Program-made: the position numbers and the translations under genes
In this document: in pieces, positions 43,095-52,736 of the stretch
Layout of the letters: every line of letters starts with the position of its first letter
How positions within the stretch are numbered: position 1 is the first letter of the stretch
The notes under the pieces: model-generated
What the model was told of the DNA's origin: nothing
The model's database searches: none
The model's input: only the letters and a program-made list of their open reading frames with translations
Assembly (NCBI RefSeq): GCF_006715485.1
Contig: NZ_VFNH01000002.1
Location: 682,001 to 746,000, forward strand
Direction of reading: 5' to 3'
Length of the DNA: 64,000 nucleotides
Source: Herbaspirillum sp. SJZ107
GTDB taxonomy: Bacteria > Pseudomonadota > Gammaproteobacteria > Burkholderiales > Burkholderiaceae_D

Positions 43095-43293
43095 GTATGT
43101 CCTTCTTTTGAAGGAGCGGATCATACAGCAAGCGGGGCGCCGGCTCCCGCCGCCAGCATGCCTGGATGCAGCATCTATTTCCTCTTGTAATTGCACAAAA
43201 ATATAGTCGTCAAACCTGTCAGATTCGCTAGCCGTGCAGCCAAATCCTGGTGATAAACTCTTGCGCTTTCGATACTTTAAGCAGGCCCAGCAA
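43095..43293. promoter_or_regulatory. Divergent promoter region, RlmI-like gene / GNAT gene
   Basis: A 199-bp AT-rich gap with promoters for both genes expected. No operator was recognised. In-frame GTG 43234 lies within it, so the GNAT gene could begin earlier. Confidence 0.35.
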
Positions 43294-43824
43294 GTGACAG
43301 ATATCCGTGTTCGTCCAGCGACCGATGCCGATTTCAACGCCATGTGGACGATCTTCCAGTCGCATGTCGCCGAGGGAGAAACATATGTTCACGACGGCAC
43401 GACCAGCCGCGAAGAGGCCCTGGACTACTGGTTCGCGCCGGGCGTCGCCACCTGGGTGGCCGTCAAGGGTGGCGAGCGCATCCTCGGGATGTACCGGCTG
43501 CAGCCCAACCAGCTCGGGCGCGGCGCCCACGTGGCGAACGCCTCCTACATGGTCAGCCCGAACGCGCAGGGCGTCGGCATCGGCCACCTTCTGGGCGAGC
43601 ACAGTATCGGCGAGGCGCGGCGCCAGGGCTTCCTGGCGATGCAGTTCAATTTCGTGGTCAGCACCAACAGCCGCGCGCTCCACTTGTGGAAGCGGCTGGG
43701 CTTCTCGATCGTCGGCACCCTGCCCAAGGCCTACCGCCACCGCCGCCTGGGCTACGTCGACGCCTACGTGATGTACAAGCTGCTGGAAGACCCGGCCCGC
43801 TGGGCGCTTCCCGAGGAAGACTGA
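43294..43824 (+). CDS. GNAT-family N-acetyltransferase
   Basis: A 176-residue protein in the reading from GTG 43294 (TDIRVRPATDADFNAMW, a normal GNAT beginning); GTG 43234 would add 20 residues. The acetyl-CoA loop is visible as SPNAQGVGIGHLLGEHSIGEA, and the C-terminal NSRALHLWKRLGFSIVGTLPKAYRH is typical of the family. The substrate is unknown. It is followed after 7 bp by a second acetyltransferase. Confidence 0.88.
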   Translation: MTDIRVRPATDADFNAMWTIFQSHVAEGETYVHDGTTSREEALDYWFAPGVATWVAVKGGERILGMYRLQPNQLGRGAHVANASYMVSPNAQGVGIGHLLGEHSIGEARRQGFLAMQFNFVVSTNSRALHLWKRLGFSIVGTLPKAYRHRRLGYVDAYVMYKLLEDPARWALPEED

Positions 43825-43831
43825 GGACCCC

Positions 43832-44470
43832 TTGCATATCCTCGCCACCGCGCGCCTGAACCTGCGCACCGTCGAACCCGGCGACGCCGCCTTTTACCTG
43901 GCGCTGCTGAACGACCCGGCCTTCGTCGAGCAGATCGGCGACCGCGGCCTGCGCACGCTGGACGATGCGCAGCAAGCCCTGCTGGCCGGTCCGATCGCGA
44001 TGCAGGAAGATCGCGGCCACTCGCTGTACGTGGCCGAACTGCGCGATAGTAATGTGCCGATCGGGATGTGCGGCCTGATCAAGCGCGACAGCCTGGATGG
44101 CGTCGACATCGGCTACGCCTTCCTGCCGGCCTGGCGCGGCCAGGGCTACGCCTTCGAGGCCGGCGTGGCAGTGCTCGGGTTCGCGCCCAGCCTCGGCCTG
44201 CGGCGCGTGCTGGCGATCACCTCGCCGAACAACATCGCTTCCAATTACCTGCTGCGCAAGATGGGGATGCGCTTCGAGCGCTTCACGCACCTGGCGCCGG
44301 GCGACGCCGGCACCAATCTATACAGCATCGACCTGGCGCCGCGGCTGGATGACGGGCGCCTGCCGCGCATTGCGCAGGCGCTCGAGGCGCTGACGCCGCG
44401 CACCGTTTCCGCGCCCGTGTCCGCGCCGTGTCCCGATAATCAGCGCACCCGCAGCAACCGCACGCCGTAG
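43832..44470 (+). CDS. RimJ/RimL-type GNAT acetyltransferase
   Basis: A 212-residue acetyltransferase starting at TTG 43832 after GAGGAC. Motifs: LATARLNLRTVEPGDAAFYL at the N-terminus, IGYAFLPAWRGQGYAFEAG as the acetyl-CoA region, and TSPNNIASNYLLRKMGMRFE. This matches ribosomal-protein/peptide-type acetyltransferases. The last 31 bases overlap the end of the convergent glycosidase gene, and the final 25 residues are low complexity, so the true family domain ends earlier. Confidence 0.85.
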   Translation: MHILATARLNLRTVEPGDAAFYLALLNDPAFVEQIGDRGLRTLDDAQQALLAGPIAMQEDRGHSLYVAELRDSNVPIGMCGLIKRDSLDGVDIGYAFLPAWRGQGYAFEAGVAVLGFAPSLGLRRVLAITSPNNIASNYLLRKMGMRFERFTHLAPGDAGTNLYSIDLAPRLDDGRLPRIAQALEALTPRTVSAPVSAPCPDNQRTRSNRTP

Positions 44471-47376
44471 ATGTCGAAGCGGTTCGACGGCCCCTCGACG
44501 CCGCCGGCGGCGCTGAAGCTGCTGTTGCTCTGCAAATAGCTCATGTTGAAGAAGTCGCTCATCTCGATGCGGTAGCTGGCGTGCGCAGCGAGTTTCGCCG
44601 CCAGCGGCGTCGAGAACACCGTCGGCGTATTCGCCTTGTCGATGCGCGCGTGCGGCAGCTGCACCACGCCCTGCGCCACGATGGCGCCGGCGCCGTCCTT
44701 CACCGTCAGCCACTTCACGCCGCCGCTGATCCCCAGGTTCACCTGGTTGGCGCCGTTGTGGTAGCGCACCTGCACGGCGTAGTCGCCGTCCTGCGGCACG
44801 CGCACGTCGCGCACCGTGAAGTGGTCGTCCGGCTTGCCCCAGTTGGCCAGGTGGGTTTCGGCGAAACGGGCATTCGGGCCGGCCAGCGCGACGCTTGCCG
44901 CGACGCGGGCGTCGGTGGCCGCGATGTCGACCACAGTGCCGATGCAGTGCGGCTGGCTGTGGTGGCTGCGGTTGGTGCTCGCACCGAATTGCGCTTCGAC
45001 GGCGTAGCAGGCACTGGCAGGGGCGGCGCGGTCGGTCCAGGCGCCGGCCGCCAGCCCGTGCGCGACCGGCTTGCCGTCGCGGTAGACGTTGTAGGTGACG
45101 CCGGCCGCTTCGCCCGGGCCGCCGACCGTCAGCACGGGATGGCCGGCGGCGTCGCGCGTCATGCTCTTGACAAGCGGCTCGCGCGGGCCGAACACGGCCG
45201 GATCTTCACGGTAGGGGTCGGCCTGCACGCGCCGCATCGGCTGCGCATCGGCGGCTGCCTTGCCGAAGCGGATCTCGATCGTGTTCTCGGCGCGCAGCTG
45301 GTCCCAGCGGATGTCCGGTCCTGACGGCTGGCCGTTCAGCAGGATCTGTTCGACGGTGTAGATGCCCGGGGCATGATTGCTGCCTCCATCCGCCGACAGA
45401 TGCAGCGTGACGTCGATCGTATGGCCGCGCAGGCGCAGGTTACGCAGCGTGGCGACACCGTCCGCACCGATCATGCCGGCGCGCAGCCGGGTGGTGACGA
45501 AAGGCTGCAGCCGGATGCCGCCGGCCGTGGCCGACACGCCGAACACGTTGCGTACGACCATGCCGATATAGCCGCCGACCGACCACAGCTGGCGGCGCGA
45601 GTTGATGACGGGGCCGATCAGCTCGGGGTGCGCTTCGTCCAGCAGCACCGGCTGGCCGGACAGCCACTCCAGGTTCTCCATGTTCGACAGGTTGAGCGCG
45701 GCGCCGCGGATCAGCGCATCGTAGGCGGCATCGGCCACGCCGGCGTGGCGGCCCAGCGCCGCGGCGCGCAGGCCGTAAGCGGTCACGAACGGCCACATGG
45801 CGCGGTTGTGGTAGACCGGCATGCCCTGCTGCTGCGGCCAGATCACCGGTGCGCCCATCGGGCCGTGCGGATAGCGGGCCAGGATGCTGCGTGCCCGTTC
45901 GCCGTCGGCGACGCCGGTGACGATCGCCAGCGCCTGGCCCAGCCAGTCGAACTTGTGCAGCGGCGCGCCGTCGAAGTGGGCGGCGGTGAGGCTGCTGTAC
46001 ATGCCTTCGTCGGGCAGCCACAGGCGCGTGTTGATGCTGCGCTTGAGCGCGGCCGCCCAGTCGCCGTAGCGCTTGGCGCGCGCCGGGTCGCCCTGTTCGC
46101 GCGCCAGTTGCGCAGCCAGCGTCAAGGCCTTGTAGTGGGCGACGTTGGTCGACAGCGCGGCGCTGCTGGCCATCGAGGCCAGGTCGTTCGGGATCCAGGC
46201 CGCGTAGCTCTGGTCGCGCCAGTCGAGGAAGGATTCCTCGCCGGTGTACAGGCCGGCTGCCTGGTCGAAGGCGGCGAGGCGGTCGTTCTCGATCGTGTTC
46301 GACAGCGCCTGCAGGGCCCTGGCGGCGAAGGCCGGGCGCTCGGCGGGCGCCAGGTTGTTGAGCGTTTCCTCGGCGGCGAAGGCCCAGGTCACGCGGTCGG
46401 TGCTGACCGGCCAGCTGCCGCCGCTGCCGGTGTCCTGCACGATCTGCAGGCCGTCGGCCGTCCCGGCAACGTGCGCCGCCCTGGTGACGCCGTCGCGCCA
46501 GCCGGACAGCTTGAACTCGAGCGAATTGCGCACGCGCTGCGGATCCAGCATCGCCAGGCCGAGCTCGGCGGCATACGACAGGTCGCGCGTCCACACGTAA
46601 TGCCACTTCTCGCCGGTCTCGAAGCAGTCGCAGGGGATCGGTGCGTTGCCGTTGTAGTTACTGTCGCGGATTTCCTTGACCGAATCCTGGCGCATCTCGT
46701 GCACGGCCAGCGCGAACAGGGCGTCGAAGGCCAGGTTGCCGCTGCGGACCCGGGGCAGGGCGGGGTCTTCCTGGTAGGAGGCGAATTGCGGGCCGGGGTC
46801 GCGCAGCTGCATCGTGGTCGAGTGCACGTAGGTGCGCAGCGGCGCCGCCGGATCGGGGCTGGAAAAGCGTGCGTGCTCCTGTTTGCCGTCCCAGGTCGCA
46901 AAGTCCAGGGTGCGGGTGGCGGCGGCATCCTTGTGCGGATCGAGCGCCTGGGCCTGCGCCTGCGCCGGCAGCCGCGTCACGCTCAGCACCGGCCTGGCCG
47001 GGTTGCTGACGTCGACGCGGAAGCGGAAGGTGGCGGTCTGCCGGGTGAACAGGTAATCCTCGGGACCGGGCTGGGTCGCCAGCGGATAGGCGCGTTCCAG
47101 GTCGACCCGCACGCTGGCCGCCGGATCGGCGACCCATTCCGCGCTCCAGTCCTTGCTGCCGATCTTGAAGGCATGGTTGCCCGGACTGACCAGCACATCC
47201 GCTTCATAGAGGCCCTTGCCCTTGTAGGCGAGCAGGTCGTCGGTGCCCCAGCCGTTGAAGGCGCCGCGCACGTAGATGTCGTACTTCAGCGGCACCGCCT
47301 CGGCGGCAGGCGCGGTGGGGGCGGTCAGGACCAGCACCGCGAACAGGGCGGCCAGGGCGATCACGGTTTTTTTCAT
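44440..47376 (-). CDS. Secreted six-hairpin glycosidase with N-terminal starch-binding-like domain
   Basis: A 978-residue exported enzyme with a signal peptide (VIALAALFAVLVLTAPTAPA). Residues about 28-110 (YDIYVRGAFNGWGTDDLLAYKG) look like the N-terminal domain of pullulanase-type proteins. The centre (about 200-650) is an (alpha/alpha)6 domain with WHYVWTRDLSYAAELG, EESFLDWRDQSYAAWIPND and WPFVTAYGLRAAALG, resembling amylo-alpha-1,6-glucosidase/GH15-like enzymes. C-terminal beta domains follow, ending YGVRLLRVR. It lies 39 bp past the cyclomaltodextrinase-type gene in the same direction, so it probably debranches or trims maltodextrins in the periplasm. Confidence 0.82.
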   Translation of the reverse strand: MKKTVIALAALFAVLVLTAPTAPAAEAVPLKYDIYVRGAFNGWGTDDLLAYKGKGLYEADVLVSPGNHAFKIGSKDWSAEWVADPAASVRVDLERAYPLATQPGPEDYLFTRQTATFRFRVDVSNPARPVLSVTRLPAQAQAQALDPHKDAAATRTLDFATWDGKQEHARFSSPDPAAPLRTYVHSTTMQLRDPGPQFASYQEDPALPRVRSGNLAFDALFALAVHEMRQDSVKEIRDSNYNGNAPIPCDCFETGEKWHYVWTRDLSYAAELGLAMLDPQRVRNSLEFKLSGWRDGVTRAAHVAGTADGLQIVQDTGSGGSWPVSTDRVTWAFAAEETLNNLAPAERPAFAARALQALSNTIENDRLAAFDQAAGLYTGEESFLDWRDQSYAAWIPNDLASMASSAALSTNVAHYKALTLAAQLAREQGDPARAKRYGDWAAALKRSINTRLWLPDEGMYSSLTAAHFDGAPLHKFDWLGQALAIVTGVADGERARSILARYPHGPMGAPVIWPQQQGMPVYHNRAMWPFVTAYGLRAAALGRHAGVADAAYDALIRGAALNLSNMENLEWLSGQPVLLDEAHPELIGPVINSRRQLWSVGGYIGMVVRNVFGVSATAGGIRLQPFVTTRLRAGMIGADGVATLRNLRLRGHTIDVTLHLSADGGSNHAPGIYTVEQILLNGQPSGPDIRWDQLRAENTIEIRFGKAAADAQPMRRVQADPYREDPAVFGPREPLVKSMTRDAAGHPVLTVGGPGEAAGVTYNVYRDGKPVAHGLAAGAWTDRAAPASACYAVEAQFGASTNRSHHSQPHCIGTVVDIAATDARVAASVALAGPNARFAETHLANWGKPDDHFTVRDVRVPQDGDYAVQVRYHNGANQVNLGISGGVKWLTVKDGAGAIVAQGVVQLPHARIDKANTPTVFSTPLAAKLAAHASYRIEMSDFFNMSYLQSNSSFSAAGGVEGPSNRFDIYGVRLLRVR

Positions 47377-47414
47377 CAGGCGTCTCGGGTAGGGTGGGCA
47401 AGTGCGTGCATCGA

Positions 47415-49319
47415 TCAGAGTTCCAGGATCAGCACCGACTTGGCAGGCAGGCGGATCTCGTCCTTGAGAGTGTACGTCTTGCCGCTCAATACGTCGCGTC
47501 CGGATGCCACGCCACCCAGCATCTCGTGGAAGCGCGCCGCCGGCAGCACCATCTCCCTGGCGTTCGCGTTCATCGCCACCATCACCTTCTTCACGCCGCG
47601 TGCCTGTTCGTCGTAGCGGAAGTAGACCCAGGTATTGTTTTCCGGCGCGTACTGCATCAGCTTGCCGTCATGGATGACCGGGCTGTTCTTGCGCCAGGTG
47701 ACCAGCTTGCGCACGAAGTCCTGGGCCGTGCGCTGGCGCGCCGTGAGGCCGGCGCCGGTGAAGGCATTCACCTTGTCGCCGGCCCAGCCGCCCGGGAAGT
47801 CGTGGCGGTAGCTGTTGTCGTCGCGTGTCCCGACAGTACTGGTCATCAGCAGTTCGTCGCCGGTGTAGAAGTGCGGGATGCGCGGCATGGTCATCACGAA
47901 GGCGATGTCCATGCGATAGCGGTCGTAATCCTCGTTCACCACGCTGAAGATGCGCGCGGTGTCGTGGTTACCCTCGAACAGCACCAGGCGCTTCGGGTCC
48001 GGGTACAGGTAATCCTGCGACAGGGTCTCGTAGACGTCGTTGAAGATGTTGCCGCCACGGCCGTCGCCACGGTCCTTCTTGGCCAGGGCGTCGCGCATCG
48101 CTTCGGTCAGCGGGAAGTCCATCAGGCTCGGCATCGAGCTGACGTAGCCGTTGAAGTTGACCTTGCCGCGCTGCCAGTGCGACACCAGCGACGGCAGCTT
48201 GCTCCATTCTTCGCCGACCATGTTCAGGTGCGGGTATTCCTGCATCAGGCGCCGCGTGTACTCGCTCAGGAAGCCGCCGTCGGAATAGCCGAAGGTATCG
48301 ATGCGCAGGCCGGTGAGGCCGGCATACTCGATCCACCAGATATTGTTCTGGATGAGGTAGTTGGCGACGTAGGGATTGGTCTGGTTCATGTCCGGCATGC
48401 CGGGGCTGAACCAGCCGGTGGTGAAGTTGTCGGCGTCTTCCTTCGACGCATACGGATCGTGCACGGCGGTGTGGGCGTGACGGGTCGCGACGAAGGTGCC
48501 GGGGTGGTTGATCCAGTCCGGGGTCGGCAAGTCCTTCATCCACCAGTGATTCAGGCCGATGTGCGACAGCACCACGTCCTGGATCAGGCCGATGCCGTGC
48601 TTGCGCGCTTCGGTGGACAGGCGCCTGAAGTCCTCGTTGCTGCCGTAGCGCGGGTCGATCTTGTACAGGTCGGTGGCGGCGTAGCCGTGGTACGAGGCGG
48701 CCTTCATATCGTTTTCGACGAGGGGCGTCGGCCACAGCTGGGTGAAGCCCAGGCCTTCGATGTAGTCGAGGTGATCGATGATGCCCTGAATGTCGCCGCC
48801 GTGGCGGCCGTGTCCCAGCTTGCGGTCGAGCTTGTCGGGCAGGGCGGCGACGCTGTCGTTTTTCGGGTCGCCGTTGGCGAAGCGGTCCGGCATGATCTGG
48901 TAGATCGCATCCTTGGTATCGAAGCCCTTGCGCTGGCTTGACCCCGGCTCGCGTGCCAGCAGCCGGTAGGCATACGTCGTGCTGCGCCCGTCGGCGCCCT
49001 TGAACACGATGTCGAAGCTGCCCGGTTTGGCATCAGCATCGACCTGCAGGTCGATGAACAGGTAATTCTTGCTGGCGACCCGGCTGACCGAGGCGATGCG
49101 CACGCCCGGGTAGCTCAGGGTCGGTTCCAGGGCGGCGATGGCGGGACCGTGGACCATCAGCTGCAAGCCCTTGTGCTGCATGCCGGCCCACCAGAACGGC
49201 GGATCCATGTGGTCGATGGCCGGCGCCTGTGCCGGTGCTTGTGCATGGGCGGCGCCGGCAGCCAGCAAGGCGCCGCTCGCCAGCAGCGGCGTGAGCAGGC
49301 GGGCAAGGGTCTTGTTCAT
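47415..49319 (-). CDS. Periplasmic GH13 cyclomaltodextrinase/neopullulanase-type enzyme
   Basis: A 634-residue GH13 enzyme with a signal peptide (LTPLLASGALLAAGAAHAQ). The N-terminal domain (PPFWWAGMQHKGLQLMVHG) is the one found in cyclomaltodextrinases. The catalytic triad is visible: nucleophile D341 in GLRIDTFGYSD, acid/base E370 in MVGEEW, and D453 in FEGNHDTAR. It cleaves alpha-1,4 links in maltodextrins or cyclodextrins. The start MNKTLARLL at 49319 is supported by the signal peptide. It is divergent from the TonB receptor, and both probably share control through the palindromes in the gap. Confidence 0.9.
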   Translation of the reverse strand: MNKTLARLLTPLLASGALLAAGAAHAQAPAQAPAIDHMDPPFWWAGMQHKGLQLMVHGPAIAALEPTLSYPGVRIASVSRVASKNYLFIDLQVDADAKPGSFDIVFKGADGRSTTYAYRLLAREPGSSQRKGFDTKDAIYQIMPDRFANGDPKNDSVAALPDKLDRKLGHGRHGGDIQGIIDHLDYIEGLGFTQLWPTPLVENDMKAASYHGYAATDLYKIDPRYGSNEDFRRLSTEARKHGIGLIQDVVLSHIGLNHWWMKDLPTPDWINHPGTFVATRHAHTAVHDPYASKEDADNFTTGWFSPGMPDMNQTNPYVANYLIQNNIWWIEYAGLTGLRIDTFGYSDGGFLSEYTRRLMQEYPHLNMVGEEWSKLPSLVSHWQRGKVNFNGYVSSMPSLMDFPLTEAMRDALAKKDRGDGRGGNIFNDVYETLSQDYLYPDPKRLVLFEGNHDTARIFSVVNEDYDRYRMDIAFVMTMPRIPHFYTGDELLMTSTVGTRDDNSYRHDFPGGWAGDKVNAFTGAGLTARQRTAQDFVRKLVTWRKNSPVIHDGKLMQYAPENNTWVYFRYDEQARGVKKVMVAMNANAREMVLPAARFHEMLGGVASGRDVLSGKTYTLKDEIRLPAKSVLILEL

Positions 49320-49362
49320 TGATGTCTCCAGTATAGAAAGGGCTGAGCGACCCCAAGGCCAA

Positions 49363-49375
49363 GTAGCCAAACTAC
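49363..49375. promoter_or_regulatory. Operator-like palindrome before the GH13 gene
   Basis: GTAG (49363-49366) and CTAC (49372-49375) form inverted arms 44-56 bp upstream of the GH13 start. The half-sites resemble the stronger palindromes further right. Confidence 0.4.
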
Positions 49376-49617
49376 AGGCCCACTGGACTAGTTTTCCTCA
49401 GAAAAAGATGCTGTTTGCTTATTATTGCCGCGAGAATACTACAGGGCAGGGGTAGCGACAACGCGCACGCAAAATTTATGGGCTAGTTTTGCTACAAACA
49501 CTCATGGAGCAAAAGTCAACGGATATTGATCAATCGTTTGATCGTTCCGTAAACCTACTACGTAGTTTTGCACTAATTCAGTGCATTTATGCGTTAAGTT
49601 GGTGCAAATCAACAGGG

Positions 49618-49634
49618 TTGTAGTACGACTACAA
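49618..49634. promoter_or_regulatory. Operator candidate 1 of the TonB receptor gene
   Basis: TTGTAGT-ACG-ACTACAA has perfect 7-bp arms about 240 bp upstream of the receptor ATG. Its odd-length symmetry fits a dimeric repressor such as a LacI- or GntR-type protein. Confidence 0.6.
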
Positions 49635-49650
49635 TAACAAATACCGGCGT

Positions 49651-49667
49651 TTGTAGCTCGAATACAA
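49651..49667. promoter_or_regulatory. Operator candidate 2 of the TonB receptor gene
   Basis: TTGTAGC-TCG-AATACAA is a second 17-bp site with 5-bp perfect outer arms TTGTA/TACAA. It starts exactly 33 bp after the first, close to three DNA turns, so two dimers could bind the same face. Confidence 0.55.
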
Positions 49668-49872
49668 CGTTAAACCCCCTGTTTTAGAGAAATTGACGTA
49701 AAAAATTTACATCCAAGTAGTCAAAGGCAAGTCTCGTTGACAGTGCATCTAGTTTTAGTACAGAATCGTTGACAGAACGTCTAAGAAACGTTTATTCGAG
49801 GATCCCGTGTTGTTGGCTTCCGGCCGGTGTTTGCGGGAAAAAATGTAGTTCTAAATGTATTCGAGGGGACAA

Positions 49873-52662
49873 ATGAACCTTTTCGCAAACAAGCGCTCGG
49901 CGCGCAAAGTGCCGGGCAATGTTGCATTCCAACTCCGTCCGGTCGCAGCAGGCTGCGCCGTTTTCATGGCACTGGCAACCCAGGCTGCCTTCGCACAGGA
50001 ACAAGAACAACAGAGCACCAGCCAGGCTGTCGCGCAAAGTAACGGCGACGCCACCGCCAACAACGGCAACATCGGCATCCAGAGCGTGAAAGTGACCGGT
50101 ATTCGCCGCGGTATCGAAGCGGCGATCTCGGTCAAGAAGAACAACGACTCCATCGTCGAGGCGATTTCGGCCGAGGACATCGGCAAGCTGCCGGACCAGT
50201 CGATCGCCGAATCGATCTCGCGCCTGCCGGGCCTGGCTGCCCAGCGTGACATCCACGGCAACGCCACGGTCATCTCGATCCGCGGCCTGTCCTCGGACTT
50301 CTCGACCGGCCTGTTGAATGGCCGCGAACAAGTCTCGACCGGCGACAGCCGCGGCGTGGAATTCGACCAGTACCCGGGCGAGCTGCTGTCGGGTGTCGTG
50401 GTGTACAAGACCCCGGATGCCGGCCTGGTGGGCCAGGGCCTGTCGGGCACCGTCGACCTGCAGACCGTGCGTCCGCTGGACTTCAAGGGCCGCACCATGG
50501 CGGTCAACTACCGCCGTGAAAAGAACGGCCTGGGCATGGATACCAAAGGCCACGGCAACCGCTTCACGTTCTCCTACATCGACCAGTTCGCGAACCGCAC
50601 CGTCGGCATCGCCTTCGGTTTCGCACGCCTGCAGGGCAAGAGCGCCGAAACCAGCCGTTTCGAGTCCTGGGGCAACGGCACCACGACCTATAACGGCCAG
50701 ACCGTCAACATTCCGTACACCGGTTTCAACGCCTTCAGCGAAGTCTACTCGCAAGAGCGCAACGGTTTCATGGGCGTGCTGCAGTTCCGCCCGACCAAGG
50801 AATTCAGCAGCACCATCGACCTGTTCTACTCGAAGTACGACCGTGCCACGAACAACCGCGGCATCCAGGTGCCGCTGGCCGATGCGACCAACAATGCGTA
50901 TGACAAGCCGGGCCAGCTGATCAATGCGACGCTGTCGGGCAACACTGTCACCTCGGGCAGCTTCAACAATGTGCATGCCGTGCTGCGCAACGACGCCGAA
51001 GTCTGGAGCGATACCACCAAATCGTTCGGCTGGAACAACAAGCTGAAGCTCAACCAGGACTGGACCGCAAGCCTCGACCTGTCGTTCAACTCGGCGGAAC
51101 GCGCGGGCACCAATATCGAGACCTACGGTACCGGCACCACGCCGGATACGGTCGGTTTCACGGCCGGCAGCCGTACCTTCACGACCGGCCTGAATTACGC
51201 CGATCCGAAAGTGGTCGTCCTGACCGACCCGCAGGGCTGGGGTGGCGCCGACATCCAGGCTGGCTACGTCAAGTTCCCGCACGTGTATGACAAGATCAGT
51301 GCCCAGCGCTTCGATGTCACCCGCGATCTCGATAACTCGATCTTCAACAAGCTTACTGCCGGCGTGAATTTCTCGAGCCGTTCGAAGACCCGCGAGTACA
51401 CCGAGAACCTGATGTCGATCGCCGGCACCACCAGCCCGTTCGCCAGCACCCAGTACCCCAGCGGCAGCGGTTCCGGCATGGCGGGTGACACCGGCATCAA
51501 CGTGATCACCTTCGATCCGGTTGCCAACCTGAATCTGTACACGCTGAAAGGCAAGCAGCACCCGGACATCTTCAACAAGGACTGGATCGTCAGCGAAAAG
51601 GTCAGCACGGCATTCGCCAAGCTGAACATCGATTCGCACCTGGGCTCGATGCCGGTACGTGGTGCCCTGGGCGCGCAACTGGTGCACACCAAGCAGTCGT
51701 CGACCGCATACTCGATCGATGCGCCGCGCGAGAATACCGCGGTCATCAACCAGACCGGCACTTTCACGGATGGCGTCAGCTATAACGACTTCCTGCCGAG
51801 CCTGAACCTGATCGGCGACCTGGGCAACCAGCAGACCCTGCGCTTTTCGGCCATGAAGATCATGGCCCGTCCGAACCTGAATCAGATGCGCGCATCGAGC
51901 AGCTTCGGCTACGACCAGACCCGCCAGCAATTCAGCGGCAACGGCGGCAATCCGGAACTGAAGCCGTACCGCGCCAAGGGCATCGACCTCTCGTATGAAA
52001 AGTACTGGGAGAGCAAGGCCTACGTGAGCGCCGCGGTGTTCTACCGCAAGCTGGACACCTACATCGTGGATGCCGGCCAGACCTACGACTTCACCCCGCG
52101 CCTGCTGCCGACGTCGTTCCAGGCACCGACCAACATCGGTATCTACACCTCGCCGGTGAACGGCTCGGGCGGCAACCTGAAAGGTGTCGAACTGGCGGCA
52201 TCGCTGCCGTTCAACCTGATGACCCGTTACCTTGACGGCTTCGGCATCGTGGTCAACGGTTCGCAGAACAGCAGCTCGGTTTCGCTGCCGAATATCGCCA
52301 ATGGCGGTTCGGGCACCATGCAGCTGCCTGGCCTGTCCAAGCGCACCGCAAGCCTGGCGCTGTATTACGAGAAGGCCGGTTTCTCGGCGCGTGTGGCAGA
52401 GCGTTATCGTTCGGACTTCATCGGCGAAGTCGCCACCAACACCGGCGACCGTGAACTGACCTACATCGTCGGCGACAAAGTCGTGGACCTGCAGTTCGGT
52501 TACGAGCTGCAAGGTGGCCCGATGAAGGGCTTGTCCTTCCTCCTGCAGATGAACAACCTGAACGATTCGCACTTCATTCGCTATCGCCAGACCAAGGACA
52601 ACATCATCGAAGATCGCCGCTTTGGCCGCAGCGTGATGTTTGGCCTGAACTATAAAATGTAA
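49873..52662 (+). CDS. TonB-dependent receptor for maltodextrins
   Basis: A 929-residue outer-membrane receptor. The signal peptide ends near ATQAAFAQEQ. The plug domain has KKNNDSIVEAISAEDIGKLP, LPGLAAQRDIHGNATVISIRG and TPDAGLVGQGLSGTVDLQTV, a pattern common in the Xanthomonas/Caulobacter-type receptor family. The barrel ends in FGRSVMFGLNYKM. ATG 49873 has a GAGGGGAC site 6 bases upstream. Position between maltodextrin enzymes and a maltose-type MFS transporter suggests that it imports maltodextrins. That specificity is inferred. Confidence 0.9.
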   Translation: MNLFANKRSARKVPGNVAFQLRPVAAGCAVFMALATQAAFAQEQEQQSTSQAVAQSNGDATANNGNIGIQSVKVTGIRRGIEAAISVKKNNDSIVEAISAEDIGKLPDQSIAESISRLPGLAAQRDIHGNATVISIRGLSSDFSTGLLNGREQVSTGDSRGVEFDQYPGELLSGVVVYKTPDAGLVGQGLSGTVDLQTVRPLDFKGRTMAVNYRREKNGLGMDTKGHGNRFTFSYIDQFANRTVGIAFGFARLQGKSAETSRFESWGNGTTTYNGQTVNIPYTGFNAFSEVYSQERNGFMGVLQFRPTKEFSSTIDLFYSKYDRATNNRGIQVPLADATNNAYDKPGQLINATLSGNTVTSGSFNNVHAVLRNDAEVWSDTTKSFGWNNKLKLNQDWTASLDLSFNSAERAGTNIETYGTGTTPDTVGFTAGSRTFTTGLNYADPKVVVLTDPQGWGGADIQAGYVKFPHVYDKISAQRFDVTRDLDNSIFNKLTAGVNFSSRSKTREYTENLMSIAGTTSPFASTQYPSGSGSGMAGDTGINVITFDPVANLNLYTLKGKQHPDIFNKDWIVSEKVSTAFAKLNIDSHLGSMPVRGALGAQLVHTKQSSTAYSIDAPRENTAVINQTGTFTDGVSYNDFLPSLNLIGDLGNQQTLRFSAMKIMARPNLNQMRASSSFGYDQTRQQFSGNGGNPELKPYRAKGIDLSYEKYWESKAYVSAAVFYRKLDTYIVDAGQTYDFTPRLLPTSFQAPTNIGIYTSPVNGSGGNLKGVELAASLPFNLMTRYLDGFGIVVNGSQNSSSVSLPNIANGGSGTMQLPGLSKRTASLALYYEKAGFSARVAERYRSDFIGEVATNTGDRELTYIVGDKVVDLQFGYELQGGPMKGLSFLLQMNNLNDSHFIRYRQTKDNIIEDRRFGRSVMFGLNYKM

Positions 52663-52688
52663 TTCGACGGTGTAAATGTCGACAACAG

Positions 52689-52723
52689 CCTCCTGCCCGG
52701 TGTACCGTGCAGGAGGTTTTTTT
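52689..52723 (+). terminator. Intrinsic terminator after the TonB receptor, with embedded ribosome site
   Basis: CCTCCTGC (52689-52696) pairs with GCAGGAGG (52709-52716), followed by seven Ts (52717-52723). The 3' arm contains a perfect AGGAGG, the only good ribosome site before the next gene, so the hairpin could hide it when folded. Confidence 0.88.
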
Positions 52724-52736
52724 GTATTCTGTCCAG

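Larger units (their letters stand above)
49320..49872. promoter_or_regulatory. Divergent control region of the maltodextrin locus
   Basis: A 553-bp region markedly richer in A and T than the genes on either side. It contains several palindromes: GTAG-N5-CTAC at 49363-49375, ACTACGTAGT at 49557-49566, and two strong sites at 49618 and 49651. A GAGGGGAC ribosome site precedes the receptor ATG. It presumably holds opposing promoters under sugar-responsive repression or activation. The regulator gene is not in the window. Confidence 0.65.
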
